64,000 nucleotides of DNA from Streptomyces aureus (GTDB taxonomy: Bacteria > Actinomycetota > Actinomycetes > Streptomycetales > Streptomycetaceae), in contig NZ_JNZD01000006.1 in the NCBI RefSeq assembly GCF_000725495.1, positions 62,001-126,000 of the forward strand, read 5' to 3'. The translations under genes and the position numbers were made by a program. The notes under the pieces are model-generated. The model saw only the letters and a program-made list of their open reading frames with translations. It did no database searches and was not told the DNA's origin. This document shows, piece after piece, positions 9,199-17,447 of this stretch. Positions within the stretch are counted from its first letter, which is position 1. The number at the start of each line of letters is the position of its first letter.

Positions 9199-9244
9199 GG
9201 AACCGGTTTAACTGGTACGTTCGGGAACCGGTCAAACCGGTTCC
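9199..9244. promoter_or_regulatory. perfect and imperfect operator palindromes, CGNR-MFS intergenic region
   Basis: GGAACCGGT (9224-9232), CAA, ACCGGTTCC (9236-9244) is a perfect 9+3+9 inverted repeat. A weaker relative, AACCGGTTTAACTGGT, starts at 9201. Both lie between the divergent CGNR regulator and MFS exporter starts. They are good candidate binding sites for the CGNR protein; the assignment is by position only. Confidence 0.65.
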
Positions 9245-9314
9245 CTGCGGCGAGGTGTCCAGCCCTGCCCCGTCCTCCTCCCCTTCAGCTCCTTTCACGG
9301 CCAAGGTGTACCCG

Positions 9315-10604
9315 ATGCCCGACAGCCCTGCCCCTTCCGCCTCTCCCCCGATACCTGTCCAGATGCCGAGCCGGCCGCTGATCCTGCTGCTGGCCGTCAC
9401 CTGCGGCGTCACGGTGGCCAACGTCTACTTCCCGCAGGCGGTCGGCCCGCTGGTCGCGGCCGATCTCCACGTGTCCCCCTCCTCCGCGACCCTGGTGGTC
9501 ACCTGCACCCAACTCGGCTACGCGACGGGCATCTTCCTGCTGGTGCCGCTCGGCGACCGGGTGCGCCCACGCGTCCTCGTCCCGACCCTGCTGCTCCTGA
9601 CCAGCGCGGGGTTACTCCTGGCCGCCACGGCCACCAGCCTGCCCGTCCTGGCCACCGCCGGCGCGCTCGTCGGCCTGACCACGGTGGTCCCGCAGATCCT
9701 CATCCCGCTGGCCGCCGGGCTCAGTTCACCGGAGCGGCGCGGAGTCGTTACGGGCACCCTGCTCTCGGGCCTGATCGGCGGAATCCTGCTCGCCCGTACG
9801 TTCTCCGGCACCCTGGGGCAGTGGATCGGCTGGCGCACGCCCTATCTGGCGGCCGCGGCCCTGGCCTTGCTCCTGACCCCGATCATGGCGGCCGCACTGC
9901 CGCGCACCGCGCCGGGCACCGATCAGCCGTACCCGAAGCTGCTCGCGGACTGCTTCCGGCTGCTGCGCACCGAGCCGCTGCTGCGGCGCTCCTGCCAGTA
10001 CCAGGTCCTCGTGTTCGCCGCCTTCAGCGCCGCCTGGACCGCCCTGACCCTGTTCGTCACCGGCCCCCGGTACGGCCTGGGCACCGGGGCGGTCGGGGTC
10101 ATCGCCCTCGTGGGCGCGGGCGGCATGTTCGCCGGCCCCGTCGCCGGCCGGCGCAGCGACCGGGACGGCCCCGATACCGTGAGCCTTCTCTGCCTGACCG
10201 GCGCCGTCGCGGCCGGGATGCTCCTGCTGACCGGGAACCTGGGCGGGCCCGCGGGCCTGGCCGGCCTCGGGGCGGGCATGCTGCTGCTGGACATGGCGAC
10301 GCAGGCCGGCCAGGTGGCCAACCAGGCCCGCATCTTCGCCCTGCGCCCCGAGTTCCGGGCCCGCCTCAACACCGCGTACATGACCTGCGCGTTCCTGGGC
10401 GGCAGTGCCGGCTCCTGGCTCGGTGTCCGCGCCTACACGGCCTTCGGCTGGACCGGGGTGTGCGTGCTTGTCACGACCCTGGCCTGCCTAGCCCTGCTCC
10501 GCCACCTGCTGCGTGCCCGTCCCGTACCGACGCCCGCCGGGAGCACGGCTCCGCGAACGCCGGAAGCGTCCGGAGACTCGGACCGGCGCCAGGAAAAGGT
10601 GTAG
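9315..10604 (+). CDS. MFS transporter (drug/metabolite exporter type)
   Basis: Twelve-helix major facilitator permease of 429 aa. Helix 1 is LILLLAVTCGVTVANVYFPQ and the loop-2 motif is PLGDRVRPRVLVP, matching the MFS A-motif G-x-x-x-D-R. The first half includes a conserved VPQILIPLAAGLSSPERRG loop typical of the YbcL/Bcr-like exporter group. One leucine is a TTA codon (9612-9614), rare in high-GC Streptomyces and read by the developmentally regulated bldA tRNA. The chosen ATG at 9315 gives a short hydrophilic N-terminus; ATG 9363 is a later alternative. It is divergent from the CGNR regulator. Confidence 0.9.
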   Translation: MPDSPAPSASPPIPVQMPSRPLILLLAVTCGVTVANVYFPQAVGPLVAADLHVSPSSATLVVTCTQLGYATGIFLLVPLGDRVRPRVLVPTLLLLTSAGLLLAATATSLPVLATAGALVGLTTVVPQILIPLAAGLSSPERRGVVTGTLLSGLIGGILLARTFSGTLGQWIGWRTPYLAAAALALLLTPIMAAALPRTAPGTDQPYPKLLADCFRLLRTEPLLRRSCQYQVLVFAAFSAAWTALTLFVTGPRYGLGTGAVGVIALVGAGGMFAGPVAGRRSDRDGPDTVSLLCLTGAVAAGMLLLTGNLGGPAGLAGLGAGMLLLDMATQAGQVANQARIFALRPEFRARLNTAYMTCAFLGGSAGSWLGVRAYTAFGWTGVCVLVTTLACLALLRHLLRARPVPTPAGSTAPRTPEASGDSDRRQEKV

Positions 10605-10725
10605 GGCCGGCACGCCGCCGAGGTCGTGGTACCCGTCACCGGCGGACACCGCCGGACCCGGCGCACACAGCGGGCCCCGTCGCTGTCAGCGGCCGGGCCC
10701 GCTGAGCCTCGGCGGAGCCGGGGCT

Positions 10726-12297
10726 TCAGTGCTCGCAGAGATAGAATTCCCGCTCGTAGAGCTGCTCGTTGTGCTCGTCGACGAAGAACTTGCGCTCCTG
10801 CATGAGTTGTTCACGGTACGTCTTGGCCTGCTCGAGCGTCATGGTCGAGGTGTCGGACCACGGCTGCTGGGGCGGCACGTCCGACGTCGAGACGATCTGC
10901 TCCGACGGGTCGACCAGGAAGAACGCGAGGATCTTCCGGTGTCCCGGACGGGTGTCGTCCTCGAGGCGGAACGAACCGACACTGTGCTGCAGCATGTTGG
11001 GGAACGCGAGGCACCTGCCCTCCGGCGTCGACGCCGATCCCAGCACCTGGTTCAGCGCGCCCATGTCCTCCAGGCCATAGACCTCGCGCACACCGTTGTC
11101 GTCGTTCTGCTCGTAGTCCGGGTCGTCGAGCGCCGCACGGAAACTCAGCCGGCTCTCGGTGATGTTCTCGTTGTCCCAGTAGTAGATGCCGGTCGAGACG
11201 ATCCGCTCGTTCAGCATCCCCTCGACGTGCCAGGAACCGCCCGGGTACTCGGGCTTGTCCGGGGTGAGATGGATGGTGGCCAGCTTGACGATGACCTGGA
11301 GACGCCGTCCGCGCAGATCGACCCGGGCGGACGCGTCGGGCGACTCGGGCGCGGTGAATTCCGGGGCGTCCGGGACGGTCGGGCGGCGGCTGTTCCACCA
11401 TTCGTCCTGCGCCTCTCCCCAGACACGAACGGCTTCCGCGTAGGAGGCGTCGTCCTCGTAGGAGGACTTGTCGGGGTAGTCCGGTTCCTGCGACTCGTAC
11501 CACCCGAACGGATCGGCCTTGATCCGCGGGGGCCGCGGGTGGCGCAGATCGGTGAGGACGTTCTCCAGCAGCGGCCGCATGCGCCCGAGCAAGTCAGGGA
11601 GTACCGCCGCCAGTTCGCTGTGCCGGTCGGGGTGGACGTTGTTGACGTACGAGCGGAAGGCGACGTCGCCGTCCACGCTGACGTCGACGTCCGTCGGCAG
11701 CCACTGGAACTTCTCGGAGAACTCGTACTTCGAGAAGCGGCCCGTCGGGTTCTCCCAAGCCCGCTCGGGGGCGCCGCTCGCCTCCTTCACCAGACAGAAC
11801 AGGGAGGGGTGAACCAGATCCAGTACGAGCCCGTCGGATCCGGGGTGCCAGTCCCGTTCCTCCTCGGGGACGTCCTCCAGCACCCGCACCGCCTCGCGCA
11901 GCCGGGTCCTGAGCTGTTCGTCGACGAGCGTGTCCGACTGCCACACCCCGTCCACGGCGGACGCCTCGACACCGGTGCTTCCGTCGCGCAGCGCGGCGTA
12001 GTGGGCGAGTTCGGCCAGCACGTAACGGACCTGGGCTTCCGTGAGGCCCTGGGCGATCGCTTCCTGCGTCCACCTGGCGACGAGCTCGGCGTCGTTCATC
12101 TTGTCGAACCATCGGGGCTTCGCCCTGATGTGGGCGCTGCACTGCATCATCTGCAGTTCCCTCAGCGTCCGGGGACTCGCGAACGATATGGACGAGGAAG
12201 CATTGAAGGGCAGCGGAAAGGCAGTCAGGCCGGTCAACTCGGTGGGTCCTTCGCGTCGGTGTGCGGTGACGGGAAGACTACTTCGGGGGACTGACAC
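10726..12297 (-). CDS. DUF4246 family protein (2OG-Fe oxygenase-like)
   Basis: 523-aa protein of the DUF4246 family, known mostly from fungi and some actinobacteria. The conserved N-terminal LRELQMMQCSAHIRAKP and the central SWHVEGMLNERIVSTGIYYW are visible. The His-x-Glu pair in WHVEG and the downstream HRKILAFFLVDP segment look like metal and 2-oxoglutarate ligands of a double-stranded beta-helix oxygenase, but no activity is established. GTG at 12297 keeps the N-terminal family segment LTGLTAFPLPF; later Met codons would remove it. It lies alone and convergent with the MFS gene. Confidence 0.8.
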   Translation of the reverse strand: MSVPRSSLPVTAHRREGPTELTGLTAFPLPFNASSSISFASPRTLRELQMMQCSAHIRAKPRWFDKMNDAELVARWTQEAIAQGLTEAQVRYVLAELAHYAALRDGSTGVEASAVDGVWQSDTLVDEQLRTRLREAVRVLEDVPEEERDWHPGSDGLVLDLVHPSLFCLVKEASGAPERAWENPTGRFSKYEFSEKFQWLPTDVDVSVDGDVAFRSYVNNVHPDRHSELAAVLPDLLGRMRPLLENVLTDLRHPRPPRIKADPFGWYESQEPDYPDKSSYEDDASYAEAVRVWGEAQDEWWNSRRPTVPDAPEFTAPESPDASARVDLRGRRLQVIVKLATIHLTPDKPEYPGGSWHVEGMLNERIVSTGIYYWDNENITESRLSFRAALDDPDYEQNDDNGVREVYGLEDMGALNQVLGSASTPEGRCLAFPNMLQHSVGSFRLEDDTRPGHRKILAFFLVDPSEQIVSTSDVPPQQPWSDTSTMTLEQAKTYREQLMQERKFFVDEHNEQLYEREFYLCEH

Positions 12298-12330
12298 CGC
12301 AGCCGAGGCGCCCGATGGGCCGTACCGCCT

Positions 12331-12390
12331 CGTCCTACGACGAGTCGGCCTACGACGGGTTGGCCTACGACGGGTTGGCCTACGACGGGT
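12331..12390. repeat. four 15-bp tandem repeats
   Basis: Four units of 15 bp: one diverged copy (12331-12345), then three nearly identical copies of the type yGGCCTACGACGGGT. In one plus-strand frame they read as AYDGL pentapeptides, but no gene is supported there. They sit between the DUF4246 gene and the secreted-protein gene. Confidence 0.8.
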
Positions 12391-12405
12391 CGGCGGCGCA
12401 TGGCC

Positions 12406-13239
12406 TCAGCCGAGCTTCCTCAGCACGTCGTCGACGGTGGCCCGGTACTTCCGCAGCGCCTTCAGCCCGGCGGTGTACCGGTCGCGGTGCCCCGCGATGT
12501 CCACGGCCTGCTCCCGCTCCTGTACGGCGTGCCAGAGTTCGGCCGTGTGGTGACGGCGCTTGCAGGTCACGTCCGCGACCGCGGTGTCCCGCTCCCGCCG
12601 AGTGTGCCGGGTGTTGCCGTCGCTCCCCCGTCGCCAGGCGGTGTCCGTGTAGGCCGCGACGGGGTCGGGATAGCGCGAGAACCCTTGTTCCGCCACGCAG
12701 CGGGACCACGTCTCCCAGGCGGCGCGGAGCCGCGGGTCCCGCTTGACCGCCTTGTCGATGTCGACAGCCCTTGTGCTCGCGTAGAGCCAGTCCCGTTTGG
12801 CGTCGATGCCCCGCATGAGCCGCCGGTTCGCGTCGGCGTTGCAGCCGGGGTAGTCCTGGTACTCGGCGTCGGACATCCGGCGGTCCTTGGGCTGCGATTC
12901 CGTCGACCGCGCGGGATCCCAGCCGTAGCCCCAGCGGCGGGCTTCGGCGAGATCCAGCACGCCGTAGTCCGTGCCGACCGCCGTGGCGACGATGGGGTCG
13001 CTGGGGAAGCGGGGGTCGAGCGGGAAGTCCGGGTGGCCGTGCTCGGCCATGCACTGTCGGACCAGCAACGCCGAAGCGCGCCGGGACTGTTGGTAGTCCT
13101 GTGGGGTGAAGTGGTAGCGGTCGGCCGGAAGTGGGCCGAGGTCCGAGCTGCTGTCCACGAGCCCAGGGCGTTGTGCACCTGAGGCACAAATCGCTGCCAG
13201 CAACACCACGGCACCCAGCCGCCACCCCCGCCTCATCAT
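12406..13239 (-). CDS. secreted protein of unknown function
   Basis: About 277 aa with a signal peptide: MMRRGWRLGAVVLLAAICASGAQ has a positive n-region and a hydrophobic core ending near ASG-AQ; a lipobox reading (AAICASG) is possible but weak. The mature part is charged, with four or more cysteines (VRQCMAE, YPGCNAD, SRCVAEQ, DVTCKRR) that suggest disulfides outside the cell. No family recognised. I chose the double ATG at 13236-13239; a GTG at 13269 would add ten residues, and neither has a clear ribosome binding site. Confidence 0.75.
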   Translation of the reverse strand: MMRRGWRLGAVVLLAAICASGAQRPGLVDSSSDLGPLPADRYHFTPQDYQQSRRASALLVRQCMAEHGHPDFPLDPRFPSDPIVATAVGTDYGVLDLAEARRWGYGWDPARSTESQPKDRRMSDAEYQDYPGCNADANRRLMRGIDAKRDWLYASTRAVDIDKAVKRDPRLRAAWETWSRCVAEQGFSRYPDPVAAYTDTAWRRGSDGNTRHTRRERDTAVADVTCKRRHHTAELWHAVQEREQAVDIAGHRDRYTAGLKALRKYRATVDDVLRKLG

Positions 13240-13385
13240 ACGAAAGATGTTAGTAGTGCCCCGGTTCACGCTGCGGTGAGGGTGACGGGCCCGGCCGCCT
13301 GACCCGGTCCGGGCCCGTCGTTGGGCCGGACTATAACCCGTCCACCAGGTTCGATGGCACAGGTGTCCGCGTGGTGGGTGGCGGC

Positions 13386-13982
13386 TCAGCGGGCGATCGA
13401 GATCGCGAAGGGCGTGAAGCCGCTGGTTCGGATGACATGCGGTACGAACAGGATCGCGGCCTCCGTGGCGCGGGCGGTCTCGATTCCACCGAGATCAGTG
13501 ATCCACTCCTCGCGCCAGCCGAGGTCTTTCAGCAGGTCACGCACGGTCTGCTTGGCCCACGGGTCCTCGCCGGAAAGAAAGGCGTCGGGCGCCTGGGAGA
13601 GCGCGCCCGGCGCTGTCATCACCGAGAAGAGCATGGTGTTGAGTGTCTTGACGACGCTCGTTTCGGGGAGCGCTTCCTGAAGGTGCTCGGCGAGGCTGGA
13701 GCCGGGGTAGATCAGGCCGGCGGGAAGTCCGTCGGGGCCGTCGGCGGTGGCGTTGGAGACGTCGACGAGGATCCTGCCGCGCAGTTCCTCGCGCAGGGCC
13801 GCGAGCCGGTCCAGCGAGTCGGAGCCCGGGGTGGCGTTGATGACGATCCGGGCCGCCCGGGCGGCGGCGGCTGCGGCGCCCGGGGTGCTGTCCGCCACGG
13901 TCACCTCATGCCCCGCCCGGGTGAGGGCCGTGGCCAGGGTGCCGCCGACGCGGCCGTTTCCGAGAACTGCGATCTTGGTCAT
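13386..13982 (-). CDS. NADPH-dependent F420 reductase-like / NAD(P)-binding protein
   Basis: 198-aa Rossmann-fold protein of the F420-dependent NADP oxidoreductase (FNO-like, COG2085) group. TKIAVLGNGRVGGTLATAL is the nucleotide-binding GxGxxG with the usual small residues. AARIVINATPG and ILVDVSNA fit strands 4-5 of the fold, and VVKTLNTM is a conserved motif of this group. Whether it uses F420 cannot be told from sequence. It starts at ATG 13982. It may be read with the phosphatase-like gene upstream on the same strand, across a repeat-rich 230-bp gap. Confidence 0.85.
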   Translation of the reverse strand: MTKIAVLGNGRVGGTLATALTRAGHEVTVADSTPGAAAAAARAARIVINATPGSDSLDRLAALREELRGRILVDVSNATADGPDGLPAGLIYPGSSLAEHLQEALPETSVVKTLNTMLFSVMTAPGALSQAPDAFLSGEDPWAKQTVRDLLKDLGWREEWITDLGGIETARATEAAILFVPHVIRTSGFTPFAISIAR

Positions 13983-14004
13983 GGTGATGTGGTCCGTTCG
14001 TTGG

Positions 14005-14261
14005 CGCGGGTGATTTCGTGCGGGTGATTTCGTGCGGGTCGTCGTGCCTGGTCAGTGTGAGAGTGCGGTGGTTTGGGTTGGCTTGGGGTGCGGCGCTGGC
14101 GCGCGTGCGGGCGGCGGGCCCGGCGGGGCGGGTGATGGTGCCTGGTCAGCGCGAGAGGGTGCCCACGGCCTGGGCGTGGACGCCGGGCGCGGTGGCGCGC
14201 GTCGGGGTGCGCGGTCAGCGCGAGAGGGTGGCCACGGCCTGGGCGTGGACGCCGGGCGCGG
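14005..14261. repeat. direct repeats, including a duplicated 3' end of the phosphatase-like gene
   Basis: Two ~48-bp copies begin at 14144 and 14213 (69 bp apart) and differ by one base over most of their length. The second copy is the last ~16 codons of the inositol-monophosphatase-like gene and the first is a free duplicate downstream of its stop. A third, shorter relative begins near 14050. Just before them a 15-bp unit containing GGGTGATTTCGTGC is repeated twice (about 14008-14037). Confidence 0.75.
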
Positions 14262-15033
14262 CGGCCAGGAAGCTCTCGCTGTGCGGAGTCCAGGGTCGGC
14301 CCTCCGCGTCGGAGATCTGTCCGCCGGCTTCGGTGACGAGCAGTGCCCCCGGCAGCAGGTCCGCGCGGGCGCCGGCGAACTGCCAGAAGGCGTCGATCCG
14401 GCCGGCGGCGACGTTCAGCAGGTGCAGGGTCGCGGGCACGGCGGTGCGGACGACGAGGGCGTCGAAGAGCATCGCGGTGATCGAGGAGCCGACGCGACGT
14501 ACGACCTCGTCGTCCTCGTCCGGCCGGGCCTGGCTGGTGGCCACGATGCTCAGTCCGAGGTCCGCGGTCCGGGAGACGTGCAGCGGCCGGCCGTCGAGGT
14601 GGGCGCCCGCCCCGGCACGCGCGGTGTACGTCTCGCCGGTCAGCGGCAGGTGGACCGCGGTGAGCACCGGCTGGTTGTCACGCACCAGGGTGGCGGTCAC
14701 CGCCCATTCGGGGAGGGCGTGCAGGTGGTTGACGTTGCCCTCGGCCGGATCCACGACCCACCATTCGCCGGGCGGCAGCGCCCCGCCGTCCAGCTCGTCC
14801 TCCACCCAGCCGGCGTCCGGCCGCAGGTCGGTGAGGCGGGGGCGCAGGATGTCGAGGGCCGTGTCGTCGTTGACGGCGAGCGCGCGCATCAGCTCCTCGC
14901 GGGTGCGGTAGGGGACCACCTCGCCGTAGCGCTCGAGCAGTGCCGCACCGGCGTCGCGCACGGCGATCGCGGTCCGGTCGAGCAGCTCGGCGTCGAAGGC
15001 GGCGACGTCGGTGGTCTGAAGGGTTTCGGACAT
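14215..15033 (-). CDS. inositol-monophosphatase family protein with altered metal site
   Basis: 272-aa member of the IMPase/FIG superfamily (Mg2+-dependent phosphatases). The first metal motif, normally D-P-x-D-G-T-x-N, here reads WVVDPAEGNVNHLH: the second aspartate is Glu and Thr is Asn. The C-terminal motif, normally W-D-x-A-A, reads ADLLPGALLVTEAGG, which keeps E-A-G-G but lacks the tryptophan. This suggests changed or lost catalysis rather than a standard inositol phosphatase. It is divergent from the LysR gene at 15171, so it is probably a target of that regulator. Confidence 0.82.
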   Translation of the reverse strand: MSETLQTTDVAAFDAELLDRTAIAVRDAGAALLERYGEVVPYRTREELMRALAVNDDTALDILRPRLTDLRPDAGWVEDELDGGALPPGEWWVVDPAEGNVNHLHALPEWAVTATLVRDNQPVLTAVHLPLTGETYTARAGAGAHLDGRPLHVSRTADLGLSIVATSQARPDEDDEVVRRVGSSITAMLFDALVVRTAVPATLHLLNVAAGRIDAFWQFAGARADLLPGALLVTEAGGQISDAEGRPWTPHSESFLAAAPGVHAQAVATLSR

Positions 15034-15170
15034 GACGGAACTCCCTTGTGAGGATGGGTGATTGGGCTGGTGGAGCGATGCGGTTCGTTGCGTCCTGCGC
15101 TCTTGTCTCGACGGTATAGAGGCGCTGGATTAACATCAAATGCATGTAAAGCACGGATAGCATTACTCGC
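15034..15170. promoter_or_regulatory. divergent promoter region, LysR/IMPase
   Basis: A locally AT-rich stretch (about 15105-15170) in very GC-rich surroundings. On the minus strand TTTGAT and TATACC are separated by 16 bp and may be the promoter of the phosphatase-like gene. Several short palindromic T-N11-A type words, as used by LysR proteins, occur near 15130-15150. Confidence 0.4.
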
Positions 15171-16079
15171 ATGCAATTGGATCTGAACCTGCTCACCGCC
15201 CTCGACGCGCTGCTGGAGGAGGGGAGCGTGGCCGGAGCGGCGGCACGCCTGCACGTCACCGCCCCCGCGATGAGCCGGAGTCTGGGCCGTATCCGGCGTA
15301 CGACCGGGGATCAGATCCTGGTGCGCACCGGCCGCACGATGACCCCCACCCCGTATGCGATCGCCGTCCGGGAAGAGGTGCACGAACTGCTGCACCAGGT
15401 CCACGGCGTGCTCGCACCGAGCCGCGAACTCGACCTGGCGACGCTGGAACGCACCTTCACGCTCCGCTGGCACGACTCCCTGGTCGCCTTGGGCGGCCCC
15501 TCACTGCTCGCGGCCGTCCGCCAACAGGCACCCGGTGTGCGCTTGCGCTTCGTCGCCGAATCGAGCATCGACACACCGGAGTTGCGGCGCGGCGAGGTCG
15601 ACCTGGAGGCGAACGCCAACCGCCCGAGCGCCCCCGACATCCGCGCCGAGAGCGTGGGCGAGACGCGCCTCGTCATCGTCGTACGGCAGGGGCACCCCCT
15701 CACCCGCGTCAAGGCCGTCACCGCGAAGCGGTACGCCGCCGCCGAGCACGTCACCGTCTCGCGCCGCGGAAACCTCAGCAACGCCGTCGACGACGCCCTC
15801 GCGTCCCTCGGTCTCACCCGCCGCGTGGTGGCCACCGCGCCCACGGAGGCGGCCGCGCTGGAGTTCGCCCGTGGCTCGGATCTCCTGGTCGACGTGCCCG
15901 AAGCCACCACGCGGTCGGCCGTCGCGGACCTCGGCCTGACCGTGCTGCCCCTCCCGCTCGACCTGCCACCGGCATCGATCTACCTGTCGTGGCATCAGCG
16001 CTACGACACCGACCACGCCCACGCCTGGCTCCGCGGGCTGGCCCGCACCGCGCTGGCCGTGCGCGGAACGTCGCCGTAG
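15171..16079 (+). CDS. LysR family transcriptional regulator
   Basis: 302 aa. The N-terminal winged HTH reads LNLLTALDALLEEGSVAGAAARLHVTAPAMSRSLGRIR, the standard LysR DNA-binding segment, then an effector-binding (LysR_substrate) domain. It is divergent from the IMPase-like gene and probably controls it and itself. It is similar in length and HTH style to the LysR at 21475, including the later TVSRRG segment, so the two may be paralogues. Confidence 0.9.
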   Translation: MQLDLNLLTALDALLEEGSVAGAAARLHVTAPAMSRSLGRIRRTTGDQILVRTGRTMTPTPYAIAVREEVHELLHQVHGVLAPSRELDLATLERTFTLRWHDSLVALGGPSLLAAVRQQAPGVRLRFVAESSIDTPELRRGEVDLEANANRPSAPDIRAESVGETRLVIVVRQGHPLTRVKAVTAKRYAAAEHVTVSRRGNLSNAVDDALASLGLTRRVVATAPTEAAALEFARGSDLLVDVPEATTRSAVADLGLTVLPLPLDLPPASIYLSWHQRYDTDHAHAWLRGLARTALAVRGTSP

Positions 16080-16432
16080 GGCGCCATCGTCGGGCCGCTT
16101 CACATGCCTATACGGCGGTGCGTACGGGGATGGCGACTGGGCCGGCCGCTGTCCGGCACCTCATCGGACCACAGTCCCGACACGGCCGGCGGCCGCCTCG
16201 CACAGCCGGCGGTCCATGACCGCGTCGAGGCCCCCCTTGCCCTGACGGCCCACGGCTGGGGGACCCTCGAGGCTACCGAGGCCGTCCCGACCGATGTAGT
16301 CGTTGCCAGTTCCAACTCACGGCGAGCGCAGGGCACTTCGGGTTCGCGCACCGCCTACGTCTCCGAGGACTATTTCCGTTGGCCCGCGGCTTCGCTGCCG
16401 CGTAAGGTCACCGCGTCCCAGGAGGTGACGCC
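16080..16432. other. unassigned 350-bp spacer
   Basis: No gene is supported between the LysR stop and the next start. A plus-strand open frame (16104-16436) overlaps the following gene and shows no family motif, biased composition or ribosome binding site of its own. The ribosome binding site for the next gene (GGAGGTGACGCC before GTG 16433) lies at its end. Confidence 0.4.
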
Positions 16433-17050
16433 GTGACCACGTACGGCACGATTCTGATTCCCCTACCGCTGTCACAGGCGGCGCCCGTCCTGGGTGAACT
16501 CTGCGCCGCCGGATACGCACTCCCTGCCGGGCCGCGCTTCTGCCTGGCCCATCCGGACCGGTCCGTCGACGACAACAGTGTCTTCGCGCTCGCCGGACCG
16601 ATCAGCGCCGCGTTGGGCACTCCGGTGCTGGCCGCCTTCCAGTACGACGGCGACCGACTGGAGTTGGAAGTCTGGCGGGACGGTACACGCGCCCATCGCT
16701 ACGACTCCTGGCCGGTCCGGGACGACGATGACGCCGACGACGTACCCGTGGGCGCCGACCCCGACGCGTTCCTTGCCTTCGCCGCCGGCCCCGTGGACCG
16801 ACACCGCCTGGCCTCCGCGCTCGCGGACACCCCGATCGACCCACGCGACATGGACGTCGACGGCGACCCGGGCTACGTATGGGCCCAGGCCCTGCACTGG
16901 GACGTGCTGCACGCGCTCGGCCACGCGGACGAGACGATCCGCCGTGCGCAGTGGGACTGCTTCCACATCCGCCGCGCACCGCAGGCATACGAGGAGGCGC
17001 TGGACGGCACGAAACTCCTCGTCCTGGGAACGACCGACGCCCCGCCCTGA
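16433..17050 (+). CDS. conserved hypothetical protein
   Basis: 205-aa soluble acidic protein with no signal peptide or membrane helix. GTG 16433 is preceded by a textbook GGAGGTGA site. The sequence has a run of acidic residues (DDDDADDVPVGADPDAF) in the middle and a Trp/His-rich C-terminal half (YVWAQALHWDVLHALGH). I recognise no family. It stands alone between the LysR gene and the methyltransferase. Confidence 0.75.
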   Translation: MTTYGTILIPLPLSQAAPVLGELCAAGYALPAGPRFCLAHPDRSVDDNSVFALAGPISAALGTPVLAAFQYDGDRLELEVWRDGTRAHRYDSWPVRDDDDADDVPVGADPDAFLAFAAGPVDRHRLASALADTPIDPRDMDVDGDPGYVWAQALHWDVLHALGHADETIRRAQWDCFHIRRAPQAYEEALDGTKLLVLGTTDAPP

Positions 17051-17447
17051 CACCCGCGACGACCAACGAGGCGACGGCGACTGGGCCCTTGGGGGTCGTC
17101 CGATGCCTGAGGCTGCCGAGCGGGCGGCGGTCGGTGTCGGCGGCCCGTTTCCTGAATTTGCGGCCGGTCTTGCGCCGGTTGTGTTCCTGCTGCCTCATCA
17201 AGCAATACTCACCCGCTGGGCACCACAGAATGACTCGTCGAAATAGTCTCCCCTCAATAGCCGAGGATGGCCCCGTCCCGGCCTCCGACGACAGGCTGAG
17301 CGAACGCGGAGTCGGGGTCCGGAGTGGGCCGCTCGCCAATGACTTCCGAGGCTCGTAGCCGCCGGTTCCAGCCATCGCCTTACACCTTCTGACCTGGTCC
17401 TTTACCGTCCTCGCTCCTATCATCGCGTAGGTCGAAAGGGGGGCCGG
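17051..17447. other. unassigned 400-bp spacer
   Basis: No confident gene. The minus strand holds a basic stretch (RKTGRKFRKRA around 17150-17210) without start signals or recognisable relatives; it could be the remnant of a mobile-element gene. The methyltransferase ribosome binding site (AAAGGGGGG) ends the region. Confidence 0.35.

Noticed and set aside
12331..12390. CRISPR array or pentapeptide-repeat gene
   Set aside because: No spacers, and the encoded AYDGL peptides have no start or gene context.
14032..15051. 339-codon plus-strand open frame
   Set aside because: Opposite the inositol-phosphatase gene, with Gly/Arg/Val-rich antisense composition and no start signal.
16104..16436. 110-codon plus-strand open frame before the hypothetical gene
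   Set aside because: No ribosome binding site or similarity; the clear start is GTG 16433.
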